From an uncultured Bacteroidota bacterium (GTDB taxonomy: Bacteria; Bacteroidota; Bacteroidia; Chitinophagales; Chitinophagaceae), in assembly GCA_903839875.1 (NCBI GenBank), contig CAIMDZ010000133.1, forward strand, positions 1-41,241: 41,241 nt of DNA. Reading direction: 5' to 3'. The notes under the pieces were generated by a model. It worked only from the letters and a program-made list of their open reading frames with translations. It made no database searches and had not been told where the DNA came from. Every line of letters starts with the position of its first letter. The first letter of the stretch is position 1. Below are positions 33,178 to 41,019 of the stretch, piece by piece. The translations under genes were made by a program, and so were the position numbers.

Positions 33178-34434
33178 ATGAACTTATTTCTCTACAACAT
33201 ATTTCTTTCTTTGTATGCACTGGCCATTCGGATGTATGGTTTGTTTAACTACAAAGCAAAGAAGTGGGTAACTGGCAGAGTTGGATGGGAACAGCAATTA
33301 AAGGAATCCCTGAAGCCCAATGAGAAGCGCGTATGGATTCACTGTTCCTCAATTGGCGAATACGAGCAGGCACGCCCGGTTATCGAGGCGGTAAAAGAAC
33401 AATATCCATCGTATAAAACGGTAGTTACTTTTTTTTCTCCTTCAGGTTACGAAGCCATAAAGAAAAATCACTTCATAGACTATACTTTCTACCTGCCACT
33501 GGATGGCAGGTTTAATGCAAAAAAATTTGTGGAGGCCATTGATCCATCCATGGCCATGTTTGCCAAGTATGAGTTCTGGTATTACTACCTGCGGGAGTTA
33601 AAAAAGAGGAAAGTCCCTACCTTACTTATTTCAGGAGCGTTCAGGGAAAAACACATCTTTTTCAAGTGGTATGGCGGCTTATTCCGGCAAATGCTGCAAT
33701 GCTTTACCTTCTTTTTTGTGCAGGACAAAAAATCAGAAGAAATGCTTGGTAGCATTGGCATAACCAAGAACGTTCTTGTTTCAGGCGATACGCGCTACGA
33801 CCGGGTTTCTGTAATAGCCCAAAATAGTAAGCCGCTTCCGTTTATAGATGATTTCAAAGCCGGCCACAAAATTTACATCGCCGGAAGCACATGGCCTGAT
33901 GATGAGGTGCTGCTAAAGGAATCACTGAACGTACTGCCGGCAAACTGGAAAATAATCGTTGCCCCACACGAAGTACACAAGGAGCACATTCAAAAGATCC
34001 GGCAGCTATTCGGTAATGACTCCATTCTGTGTTCAGAATTGGATGCCGAAAACTCAGGAAGTGATAAAAAGATACTTATTATTGATAATATAGGCATGCT
34101 TTCACGTCTTTTTGCCTACGGCGATATTGCCTATATAGGGGGTGGTTTTCAAAAAGGTGGTATTCACAATGTGCTTGAGCCTGCTGTTTTTGGGCTGCCG
34201 GTTATTATTGGTCCGATCTATGAAAAATTTATTGAGGCAAAAGAACTGGCTAAATTGAAATATTTGTTTCCTGTAAATAATGCAGAAGAGGGTAATGAAA
34301 TCCTTAATCGGCTCATCAACGATGAAACATACTACCACGCTTTAAATGAATCGCTAAAAAAATTTATGATGGAACGTACGGGGGCTACGACTGCTATAAT
34401 GGATTATGTAAAAAAGGAAGGGTGGTTAAAATGA
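33178..34434 (+). CDS. waaA: Kdo transferase (lipid A Kdo transferase)
   Basis: A 418-residue GT30-family glycosyltransferase transferring Kdo from CMP-Kdo to lipid IVA. An N-terminal membrane anchor (FLYNIFLSLYALAIRMYGLF) is followed by WIHCSSIGEYEQARPVIEA, with the catalytic Glu of the family in GEYE. KYEFWYYYLRELKKR, SGDTRYDRV and the C-terminal nucleotide-sugar part (YIGGGFQKGGIHNVLEPA) are also present. It is transcriptionally coupled to darA and precedes the Kdo/Kdo8N genes, so it probably uses Kdo8N as well as Kdo. Confidence 0.93.
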   Translation: MNLFLYNIFLSLYALAIRMYGLFNYKAKKWVTGRVGWEQQLKESLKPNEKRVWIHCSSIGEYEQARPVIEAVKEQYPSYKTVVTFFSPSGYEAIKKNHFIDYTFYLPLDGRFNAKKFVEAIDPSMAMFAKYEFWYYYLRELKKRKVPTLLISGAFREKHIFFKWYGGLFRQMLQCFTFFFVQDKKSEEMLGSIGITKNVLVSGDTRYDRVSVIAQNSKPLPFIDDFKAGHKIYIAGSTWPDDEVLLKESLNVLPANWKIIVAPHEVHKEHIQKIRQLFGNDSILCSELDAENSGSDKKILIIDNIGMLSRLFAYGDIAYIGGGFQKGGIHNVLEPAVFGLPVIIGPIYEKFIEAKELAKLKYLFPVNNAEEGNEILNRLINDETYYHALNESLKKFMMERTGATTAIMDYVKKEGWLK

Positions 34435-34462
34435 CAGGAGAAGTGGTTTTCTATTGAATAAC

Positions 34463-34702
34463 TCATTTTTTCGTTCCCGATGATTTATAAGCTTCCCTTG
34501 CATAATCTACCGATTCTTCCCAGGTATAACCTTTCACTTTCCTACTCTCTAATTCTTCAAAACGTTTGTTCATTTCATGCTCGTAGTTGCTTTCGTCCGT
34601 TGCCAGCACTTTCAGGATACTTAAAACCGCTTTTTTTTGAACAAGATTTAATTGCACCAAATAATCCGTGATTTGTTTATCCACGACATTAATAGCATTC
34701 AT
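34463..34702 (-). CDS. putative orphan antitoxin (addiction-module component-like)
   Basis: A 79-residue, helical, charged protein. The C-terminal RFEELESRKVKGYTWEES resembles the RxxELxSGxVxGxSWEE tail of addiction-module component antitoxins that pair with ParE/RelE toxins. No toxin gene is beside it: waaA ends 28 bp beyond its stop. It is antisense to the operon, so either an orphan antitoxin or an unrelated small protein. Confidence 0.5.
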   Translation of the reverse strand: MNAINVVDKQITDYLVQLNLVQKKAVLSILKVLATDESNYEHEMNKRFEELESRKVKGYTWEESVDYAREAYKSSGTKK

Positions 34703-34779
34703 AATTTGGTTGTTTTAGCAAATTTAATTCTTTTATTTAACAGGAAAAGCGCTAAAAAAATCAGAAACGAGACAAATTA

Positions 34780-35196
34780 TTACAGTCTGAGTTGCGCAAA
34801 ATAAGGATGCTCAGGATTAACCACAAGCTCTTCAATATTAGGGTCGATGAGTACATCCATTTCTTCCAGGGGAATAACGCCGAGCAAAGGCGCGGAGTTA
34901 CCTGGTAGTACAAAGGCGCTGCAGTTAACGGTCCTGTTTTTAAAACGGAGGTCGATTGGACCTACTACGTCAAATTCCCCAAAGCGGCCATCCGCCAGTT
35001 GCACTTTTCTGCGTTCCCGAACGGGTACCTGTAGTACCTCCTGTATATTTTCATTGATCGCAAGCATGTGCGCGCCCGTATCTACAAGAATGCGCAACGG
35101 GAATCGTTTTATTTCATCTTCGCCGATCATGTGCATTTTGGCGAGCAAAAGATCCGCACCGTTAATCAGCTCAATGTCGGCATAAACATGACCCAT
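34780..35196 (-). CDS. clan AA retropepsin-like aspartic protease
   Basis: A 138-residue single-domain aspartyl protease-like protein. Start chosen at ATG 35196 (MGHVYADIELING), the usual start in this family; the upstream frame adds 27 unusual residues. The catalytic motif is ILVDTGAHMLAINE. The rest (VQLADGRFGEFDVVGPIDLRF, LPLLG-type strand PLLGVIPLEEMDVLIDP, NPEHPYFAQ) matches the family closely. It should act as a dimer; substrates are unknown. It lies antisense between waaA and kdnA, next to the orphan antitoxin. Confidence 0.8.
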   Translation of the reverse strand: MGHVYADIELINGADLLLAKMHMIGEDEIKRFPLRILVDTGAHMLAINENIQEVLQVPVRERRKVQLADGRFGEFDVVGPIDLRFKNRTVNCSAFVLPGNSAPLLGVIPLEEMDVLIDPNIEELVVNPEHPYFAQLRL

Positions 35197-35356
35197 ACGC
35201 TTATTTTTATTCCCCGTGTACCTTATTTTTTCCAGTTCCATAACAAACTTCCGCGATTTCAATTGCAAGATACCCATAATTCTGCTTTATAAAAGCGAAA
35301 TTGATATATAACTTTCGGCAACTTTTAACTTTAACCTTTATTAAATCCATAACACG

Positions 35357-35364
35357 TACTTTTG
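35357..35364 (+). promoter_or_regulatory. -7 box of kdnA
   Basis: TACTTTTG fits TAnnTTTG, 20 bp before ATG 35385, giving a leader of about 16 nt. The -33 region lacks TTG. Confidence 0.6.
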
Positions 35365-35384
35365 TACCCTCAAAATCACAAAAA

Positions 35385-36590
35385 ATGGCAGGAACAGAAT
35401 TATTCGGAGCTGAAGAGCGCAAAGAAGTAAATGACGTATTGGAAACAGGAATGCTTTTCCGTTATAACCACGATCAGCAGCGTAACGGTATCTGGAAAGC
35501 CCGCGAATTTGAAGCAGAGGTAAAGAAAATTACCGGGGCTAAATATGCCCATGCAGTTACTAATGGCTCGGCTGCTATCGCCATAGCGCTGGCATCCGCT
35601 GGTATTGGTACTGGCGACGAGGTGATAGTACCACCGTTTACGTTTATTGCAACCATTGAGGCCGTTCTGTTCGTAGGTGCAATCCCGGTTTTTGCGGAAA
35701 TTGATGAATCATTATGTCTGAGTGCAGAAGGGATAAAAAATGCCATTACTCCCAAAACCAAAGGGGTTTGCCTGGTGCACATGTGCGGTGGTGTAGCCGA
35801 GATGGACAGCATCATGCAGGTGGTAAACGAACATAACCTGATCCTTGTTGAAGATGCAGGACAGGCTTTCGGTTCTTCTTACAAAGGAACATCGGTTGGC
35901 TTGTTCGGCAAAGCAGGCAGTTTCTCGTTCGACTTTTTCAAAATAGCAACTGCCGGTGAAGGCGGTGTGTTTATCACTAATGATGAGGCAACCTACAAGA
36001 TAGCAGATGCCTATTCCGATCATGGTCATAGCCACGTTGGTAGTAAAAGGGGCATGGAGCCTCATCCTGTTTTGGGTTTCAATTACCGCATCAGCGAATT
36101 GAATGCTGCAGTAGGTGTTGCGCAGACACGTAAAGTGCCCCATATACTCGAGGTAAACAAAAAATACAAGAAAATGCTGATGGACACTTTGTCCCAGACC
36201 GATGGTATTTCATTCGTAAAAGTAGGAGACCCCAACGGCGATTCATCTACGTTCTTAAATATCCTGCTTCCGGATACGGAAACTGCACAACAGACAGTGG
36301 ACGAACTGAACAGCGCTGGAGTTGGTGGATTTGATTACTGGTTCAAAAACATGTACCACTTCATCAACCAGTGGGACCATATAAAGAACATGGATACCGC
36401 ATCCAAGCTACCCGCACAGGTATTGGGGATGCCACAGGACTACAATACAATGCAACTTCCAAAATCGCAGGAAGTAATTGGCAGGCTGATCTCGTTCAGC
36501 ATCCGTTGCACCTGGACTGAAGAGGATGTAAAAACGCTGGCAAAAAATATTTCTGCTTGCGTAAAAAAGGCGGTTCCGGTTAACGCATAA
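35385..36590 (+). CDS. kdnA: 8-amino-3,8-dideoxy-manno-octulosonate transaminase
   Basis: A 401-residue PLP aminotransferase of the DegT/DnrJ/EryC1 family. ATG 35385 (MAGTELFGAEERKEV) follows the promoter box; an upstream extension would cross it. PLP contacts: VEDAGQAFG (Asp157) and Lys186 in SFDFFKIATAGEGG. Beside kdnB it is best read as KdnA, which aminates the 8-oxo form of Kdo with glutamate to give Kdo8N, as characterised in Shewanella. Alternative sugar aminotransferase roles cannot be excluded by sequence alone, but the neighbours are convincing. Confidence 0.88.
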   Translation: MAGTELFGAEERKEVNDVLETGMLFRYNHDQQRNGIWKAREFEAEVKKITGAKYAHAVTNGSAAIAIALASAGIGTGDEVIVPPFTFIATIEAVLFVGAIPVFAEIDESLCLSAEGIKNAITPKTKGVCLVHMCGGVAEMDSIMQVVNEHNLILVEDAGQAFGSSYKGTSVGLFGKAGSFSFDFFKIATAGEGGVFITNDEATYKIADAYSDHGHSHVGSKRGMEPHPVLGFNYRISELNAAVGVAQTRKVPHILEVNKKYKKMLMDTLSQTDGISFVKVGDPNGDSSTFLNILLPDTETAQQTVDELNSAGVGGFDYWFKNMYHFINQWDHIKNMDTASKLPAQVLGMPQDYNTMQLPKSQEVIGRLISFSIRCTWTEEDVKTLAKNISACVKKAVPVNA

Positions 36591-36594
36591 TCAT

Positions 36595-36602
36595 TAATTT
36601 TG
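36595..36602 (+). promoter_or_regulatory. promoter of the DUF2281/PIN module
   Basis: TAATTTTG, eight bases before ATG 36611. The 17-bp string TAATTTTGTCGTATAAA (36595-36611) is identical to 39250-39266 ahead of the second PIN module. Confidence 0.65.
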
Positions 36603-36610
36603 TCGTATAA

Positions 36611-36826
36611 ATGGAAAACATTTCTTTATATAATAAGTTAGCTTCTCTGCCAGATCAGATGAAATCGGAGGTTGACCGTTTTATGGATTTGCTAATAACG
36701 AAAGCGAAATCTGAAAAAAAAGTAAAAGACCGCCCAAAACCTAAGTTCGGCAGTGGCAAGGGTATGTTCATAATGCAACCTGATTTCGATGAGCCTTTGG
36801 AAGATTTTAAAGAATACATGTATTGA
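36611..36826 (+). CDS. DUF2281-type antitoxin
   Basis: A 71-residue protein. The N-terminal helix LYNKLASLPDQMKSEVDRFM and the C-terminal KFGSGKGMFIMQPDFDEPLEDF are typical of DUF2281 antitoxins that pair with PIN toxins; the PDFDEPLEDFKEY tail is diagnostic. Its stop overlaps the toxin start by one base (TGATG). Expected to neutralise the PIN RNase and repress the pair. Confidence 0.85.
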   Translation: MENISLYNKLASLPDQMKSEVDRFMDLLITKAKSEKKVKDRPKPKFGSGKGMFIMQPDFDEPLEDFKEYMY

Positions 36827-37209
36827 TGAACTATTTGCTGGACACACATACATTTATTTGGTTTGTCAATGGAGATAAGCAATTGTCTGCAAATGCCAAA
36901 AAAATGATTGAGAGTAAAGGAGCTAATAATTTTATAAGTATCGGAAGTTTATGGGAAATTGCGATCAAGGTCAGTTTGGGAAAACTAAAAATGAATGTCC
37001 CTTTGGTTGAAGTTCCAGAACAAATAAGTAAGAATGGTTTTCAAATTTTACCGGTTACTTTTGAAGACACCTTATTACTATCTACATTTCCTTTTCATCA
37101 TCGCGACCCTTTTGATAGATTGATAATCGCTCAAAGTTTCACGAACAAGCTAACAATTATTTCGAAGGATGAGCAATTTAAAAATTATGGGGTTATTGCA
37201 AAATGGTGA
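36826..37209 (+). CDS. PIN-domain toxin (VapC-like)
   Basis: A 127-residue PIN RNase from ATG 36826 (the TTG one codon upstream is not needed). Acidic site: Asp in NYLLDTHTFIWF, Glu in SLWEIAIKVSLGKL, Asp in HHRDPFDRLIIAQ, and the ISKDEQF terminal strand. Probably Mg2+-dependent cleavage of tRNA or mRNA. It sits 25 bp before kdnB, so the module interrupts the kdnA-kdnB pair. Confidence 0.88.
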   Translation: MNYLLDTHTFIWFVNGDKQLSANAKKMIESKGANNFISIGSLWEIAIKVSLGKLKMNVPLVEVPEQISKNGFQILPVTFEDTLLLSTFPFHHRDPFDRLIIAQSFTNKLTIISKDEQFKNYGVIAKW

Positions 37210-37234
37210 AGCTTTTGATCTTTAATTATAACTA

Positions 37235-38314
37235 ATGCACAAGAATTTTAAAAACATAGACAAGGTTGTTTTCGGCAGAGGAAGTTTTTCTGAAATGGAT
37301 AGTATCCTTGCAGAAAAACGAAGTGAGAACAACCACTTTTTCCTCTTTGTGGTTGATAGCTACTTTTCAGGAAAAGAGCTGGCGAGCCGCATTCCCGCTA
37401 AACCGGAAGATGTTGTTCGTTTCATTGACGTTGATCCGCACGAGCCGACAACAGACCAAATTGACAACCTCCGCGATGAGATACTTGCGTCCAAAGGATT
37501 ACCTTCCGGCGTAATAGGTATTGGTGGTGGAAGCATTATGGATATAGCCAAAGCCATATCCCTGATGTTTACCAATGAAGGCTCATCCACTTTATACCAG
37601 GGCCTCAACCTTATTAAGAAGCCAGGAATTTACCATCTTGGTGTTCCTACAATCTCCGGCACAGGTGCGGAAGTATCTATGACGGCCGTACTTACCGGTC
37701 CGGTAAAGAAGCTTGGCCTGAAATGCGACTGGACTGTGTTTAACCAGGTAATTCTCGATCCCGAATTAATAGCTTCCGTACCTGTTGATAAATGGTTATA
37801 TACCGGCATGGATACCTACATCCATTGTATTGAATCTGAAAACGGCACCCTCAACAATGCCTACAGCCACGCCTATGCTGAACAAGCGCTGAAATTGTGT
37901 CGCGAAATATATCTTGACGATAAATCAGGTCAAACTCCCGAAAATGATGAGAAGCTAATGGTTGCTTCCATGATGGGTGGCCTAAGCCTTACTTATTCCG
38001 AAGTGGGTGTTTGCCATGCGTTGTCCTATGGGTTGTCTAAAATACTGGGCGAGAAACATTGCTATGCCAATTGCCTCGCATTTCAGCACCTGGAAGATTA
38101 TTATGGTGAGGGCGTTGCAGAGTTGAAGAAAATGCTCAAAACGCACAATGTGGAGCTACCGCAGGATTTGAGCAAAACATGGACCGACGAACAAATAACC
38201 GCAATGGCTGAAGTGGCTTATAACCTGCCCCACATGTGGAATCATGCTATTGGCACAGATTGGAAAGAGAAGGTGACAATAGAAACAATAATGGAACTTT
38301 ACAAAAGAATGTAG
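37235..38314 (+). CDS. kdnB: Kdo 8-oxidase, iron-containing alcohol dehydrogenase family
   Basis: A 359-residue group III metal-dependent alcohol dehydrogenase. The nucleotide loop GIGGGSIMDIAKA is near residue 94. Metal ligands are in TGMDTYIHCIES, GVCHALSYGLSKI and GEKHCYANC. KdnB oxidises Kdo at C8 to the aldehyde that KdnA then aminates. Pairing with KdnA and KdsA makes this assignment firmer than the fold alone. The reaction is known from Shewanella; here it is inferred. Confidence 0.88.
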   Translation: MHKNFKNIDKVVFGRGSFSEMDSILAEKRSENNHFFLFVVDSYFSGKELASRIPAKPEDVVRFIDVDPHEPTTDQIDNLRDEILASKGLPSGVIGIGGGSIMDIAKAISLMFTNEGSSTLYQGLNLIKKPGIYHLGVPTISGTGAEVSMTAVLTGPVKKLGLKCDWTVFNQVILDPELIASVPVDKWLYTGMDTYIHCIESENGTLNNAYSHAYAEQALKLCREIYLDDKSGQTPENDEKLMVASMMGGLSLTYSEVGVCHALSYGLSKILGEKHCYANCLAFQHLEDYYGEGVAELKKMLKTHNVELPQDLSKTWTDEQITAMAEVAYNLPHMWNHAIGTDWKEKVTIETIMELYKRM

Positions 38315-38317
38315 CGC

Positions 38318-38350
38318 AGATGTGCCATACCTCGCAGGTATGGCACATCT
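38318..38350. terminator. perfect 15-bp hairpin between kdnB and kdsA
   Basis: AGATGTGCCATACCT, loop CGC, AGGTATGGCACATCT: no mismatch. It starts 3 bp after the kdnB stop and ends 21 bp before kdsA. No T-run follows, so it may stabilise the mRNA end or attenuate rather than terminate. Confidence 0.55.
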
Positions 38351-38371
38351 AACCAGACAACACAAAATATC

Positions 38372-39205
38372 ATGAGCGTAAAAAAAATAAAAGTAGGCGA
38401 TATCAATTGCGGTGCAGACGAACTGTTTCTCATTTCCGGTCCTTGCGTTATCGAGGATGAAATGATAATGATGAAGACCGCCGAGAAACTGAAGGAGGTA
38501 AGCGCAAAGCTGAATATTCCTATCATCTATAAATCATCATTCCTCAAAGACAACCGCAGCAGTCTTAAGTATTACGACGGCCCGGGTCTCGACAAAGGAC
38601 TGAAAATTCTGGCTAAGGTGAAAGAACAGTTTGGATTCACTTTATTGACCGACATACATTATCCCGATCACGCAGCGCCTGCCGGTGAAGTCTGCGATGT
38701 GCTTCAGATTCCTGCTTACTTATGTATGCAGTCAGGGTTAATGGTGGCTGCCGCTAAAACCGGCAAGGTCATCAACATCAAGCATGGCCAGTTCCTTGCT
38801 CCTGATAATATGAAGCATCCTGTTGCCAAATGCGAGCAGGCAGGCAACGACCAGATTATTCTTACTGAACGTGGGTACACAATGGGCTATAACGACCTTG
38901 TAGTTGACCCGCGCAGTTTTTATCACTTGGCGCAAATTGGCTACCCGGTTGTATTCGATATCACACATGCGATCCGCAAATACGGTATCCCCAGTGCGGA
39001 TGCAAAAGGCGGCGCCAGGGAATTTTTGCCGGTGTTGAGCCGTGCTGGTGTAGCGGCCGGTGTTGACGGTATCTTCATAGAAACTCACCCGGAACCGGAA
39101 AAAGCCCTTTGCGATGCGGCCAGCCAGTTGAGTGTATATGCACTCGAAGAGTTTTTGAAACCGCTTATAGAGCTGCATGCTATTGAGGTGAAATACAGAA
39201 ATTAA
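38372..39205 (+). CDS. kdsA: 3-deoxy-8-phosphooctulonate synthase
   Basis: A 277-residue Kdo8P synthase condensing PEP with arabinose 5-phosphate. Motifs: ISGPCVIEDE, YKSSFLKDNRSSLKYYDGPGL, KHGQFLAPDNM, DITHAIRKYG and IETHPEPEKALCD. The Cys in GPC is the metal ligand of the metal-dependent class; the metal-free E. coli type has Asn there. It needs A5P, yet no KdsD isomerase is adjacent; instead a transaldolase-CBS fusion follows. Confidence 0.95.
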   Translation: MSVKKIKVGDINCGADELFLISGPCVIEDEMIMMKTAEKLKEVSAKLNIPIIYKSSFLKDNRSSLKYYDGPGLDKGLKILAKVKEQFGFTLLTDIHYPDHAAPAGEVCDVLQIPAYLCMQSGLMVAAAKTGKVINIKHGQFLAPDNMKHPVAKCEQAGNDQIILTERGYTMGYNDLVVDPRSFYHLAQIGYPVVFDITHAIRKYGIPSADAKGGAREFLPVLSRAGVAAGVDGIFIETHPEPEKALCDAASQLSVYALEEFLKPLIELHAIEVKYRN

Positions 39206-39226
39206 GGGTTTTTTAGCAAAAGAATT

Positions 39227-39257
39227 TTGCTTTGTACGTATAGATTTTATAATTTTG
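39227..39257 (+). promoter_or_regulatory. promoter of the RHH/PIN module
   Basis: TTG (39227-39229), 20-bp spacer, TAATTTTG (39250-39257): full consensus. The 17 bp from the -7 box onward are identical to the promoter at 36595. Confidence 0.75.
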
Positions 39258-39275
39258 TCGTATAAAAATTGAGGT

Positions 39276-39530
39276 ATGGATGCCAAAGTAACATTAAGCT
39301 TTGATGCAACGGTTATTGAGAAAGCGAAAAAGTATGCCGAAGACCAGGGAATTAGTCTTAGCAGGCTTATTGAAATTTTACTCCGGAAAGCTACGCTGAA
39401 AGGTTATAAAAATATTGAGGACATTCCCATTGCGGATTGGGTTTACGAGGTTTCGGAAGGTAAGGCAGAATATGTAAAGCCCCGCAAGAGCAAAGAGTTG
39501 AAGAAAGAGTATTTCAATAGTAAAAGATGA
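39276..39530 (+). CDS. ribbon-helix-helix antitoxin (DUF6364-like)
   Basis: An 84-residue protein. The N-terminal KVTLSFDATVIEKAKKYAED and GISLSRLIEILLRKA form a ribbon-helix-helix DNA-binding unit. The C-terminal DIPIADWVYEVSEG tail would bind the toxin. It overlaps the PIN gene by four bases (ATGA), the usual coupling in type II modules, and probably autorepresses the promoter at 39227. Confidence 0.83.
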   Translation: MDAKVTLSFDATVIEKAKKYAEDQGISLSRLIEILLRKATLKGYKNIEDIPIADWVYEVSEGKAEYVKPRKSKELKKEYFNSKR

Positions 39531-39943
39531 AGTTTTTTCTGGACGCAAATATTCTTATTTCGGTTTTGAATAAGGAATATCCTACTTATGGATATGCCGT
39601 TAGGATTTTGAGTTTGGCAGCGAAGAAAAAAAACACTTTGGTTACAACCAATGTCGCTTTGGCAATTGCTTTTTACTTTGCCGAGAAAAAACATGGGCAG
39701 GTTTTGGCTAAAAATAAAATTGATTTGTTAATCCGCAATATAGATATTGCAGATTGCGGAAAAATTGAGACTACTTTTGCAGTTCAAAATAAAAAGGTGC
39801 ATGATTTTGAAGACGGTCTCCAATACTATGCTGCCCTTCATTCAAAATGTAATTGTATTATTACAAATGATGTAAGTGATTTTTATTTTTCAGAACTTGA
39901 AGTGCTTGACCCTGAAAGATTCCTGACAAAATACGTACCGTAA
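39527..39943 (+). CDS. PIN-domain toxin
   Basis: A 138-residue PIN RNase. Acidic residues: Asp in KFFLDANILISVL, Asp/Glu in VHDFEDGLQYYAA, Asp in IITNDVSDFYF. It differs in length and motif spacing from the toxin at 36826, so the two modules are independent acquisitions rather than a duplication. It is followed 29 bp later by the transaldolase-CBS gene. Confidence 0.85.
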   Translation: MKFFLDANILISVLNKEYPTYGYAVRILSLAAKKKNTLVTTNVALAIAFYFAEKKHGQVLAKNKIDLLIRNIDIADCGKIETTFAVQNKKVHDFEDGLQYYAALHSKCNCIITNDVSDFYFSELEVLDPERFLTKYVP

Positions 39944-39972
39944 ATAATTTTAAGCGTAAACAAACAATAAAA

Positions 39973-40986
39973 ATGGAATTATACTTAGATTCAGCAAACC
40001 TCAAAGAGATTGAAGAAGGGTTCAAACTAGGCTTCCTGGATGGCCTTACCACTACGCCTACATTTATGCAGCGCGAAGGTATTACGGACATTGATGCTAC
40101 TATAGTAAAGCTATCAAAAATGGTACCTGTACTCCAGATAGAAGCTTTGGGTAATACAGCTGAAGATGTGGTTAAGGAAGCTGTTCGGCAGCTTAACCTC
40201 GGTCTTGATCCTAAACGTACAGTGTTTAAGATACCTGTTTCGCTTGAAGGTGTAAGGGCCTGTAAATTGCTGCGCAACGAAGGCCTGATGGTGAATGTGC
40301 ACCTAGTTTACACTTTGCAACAGGCTTATATGGCCATGCACGCAGGTGCAAGCTATGTATGCCCGCTTGTTGGTCGCTTGCAGGATCAAGGTCATGATGC
40401 GCTGGCGCTTGTTGAGCAGTGTGTAAATGCTGTTGACCATTATGGATATGATACCAAGATCATGTTTAGTTCTGTCCGTAATTCGGAGCACGTACGCAAC
40501 GCTATCAATATCGGCGTTCATACCATCACTGTTCCATTGAAAGTATTGAAAGGACTAACTGATAATAATTTTACCACCCTCGGCACTGAGCAATTCCTTT
40601 CTGATACCCGCTTAATGACGGTGCGTGTTAAAGAAGCTATTAGTGCAATAAACCCTATTGTTACAGCTGATACCAACCTGAAGGACGGTATTGTAAAAAT
40701 GACCGAATTCGGTTTTGGTTGTATCACTGTAGTTAATGCCGACGGTAGTGTTAAGGGTGTTTTTACGGATGGCGACCTCAGGCGTTTATTGCAGAAAGAG
40801 GGCGAGCATATCCTCGGTAAGAAATTAGGCGATATTGTCAGCAACACACCGATTAGCATTGATGCAAATGCATTGCTTAACGAAGCTTCGGGTATTTTTA
40901 AGAAAATGAGTGTTGACAACATTTTGGTAACTGAGAACGGCAGGCCTTACGGAATGCTGGATATTCAGGACCTCGAGAAATATTAA
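39973..40986 (+). CDS. transaldolase/FSA-like domain fused to a KdsD-type CBS pair
   Basis: A 337-residue two-domain protein. Residues 1-210 resemble small transaldolases and fructose-6-phosphate aldolase (FsaA): MELYLDSANL with Asp6, Schiff-base Lys86 in VFKIPVSLEG, then GASYVCPLVGRLQDQGHD and FSSVRN. The usual TTNP motif reads TTTP, with Thr28 where FsaA has Asn28. Residues ~222-337 form a CBS pair: KGVFTDGDLRRLL matches the IFTDGDLRR segment of KdsD, and it ends YGMLDIQDLEKY like the KdsD tail. KdsD has an SIS isomerase domain before its CBS pair; here an aldolase domain takes that place. Between kdsA and a kdsC-like gene, it may supply or meter arabinose 5-phosphate. The reaction is unknown. 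Confidence 0.8.
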   Translation: MELYLDSANLKEIEEGFKLGFLDGLTTTPTFMQREGITDIDATIVKLSKMVPVLQIEALGNTAEDVVKEAVRQLNLGLDPKRTVFKIPVSLEGVRACKLLRNEGLMVNVHLVYTLQQAYMAMHAGASYVCPLVGRLQDQGHDALALVEQCVNAVDHYGYDTKIMFSSVRNSEHVRNAINIGVHTITVPLKVLKGLTDNNFTTLGTEQFLSDTRLMTVRVKEAISAINPIVTADTNLKDGIVKMTEFGFGCITVVNADGSVKGVFTDGDLRRLLQKEGEHILGKKLGDIVSNTPISIDANALLNEASGIFKKMSVDNILVTENGRPYGMLDIQDLEKY

Positions 40987-41019
40987 TCAGGTTTAATCAA
41001 AACATAGTTACGGCGAAAA

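Noticed and set aside
39973..40986. Annotation as KdsD
   Set aside because: The CBS pair is KdsD-like but the SIS isomerase domain is absent and a transaldolase-like domain with a Schiff-base lysine is in its place.
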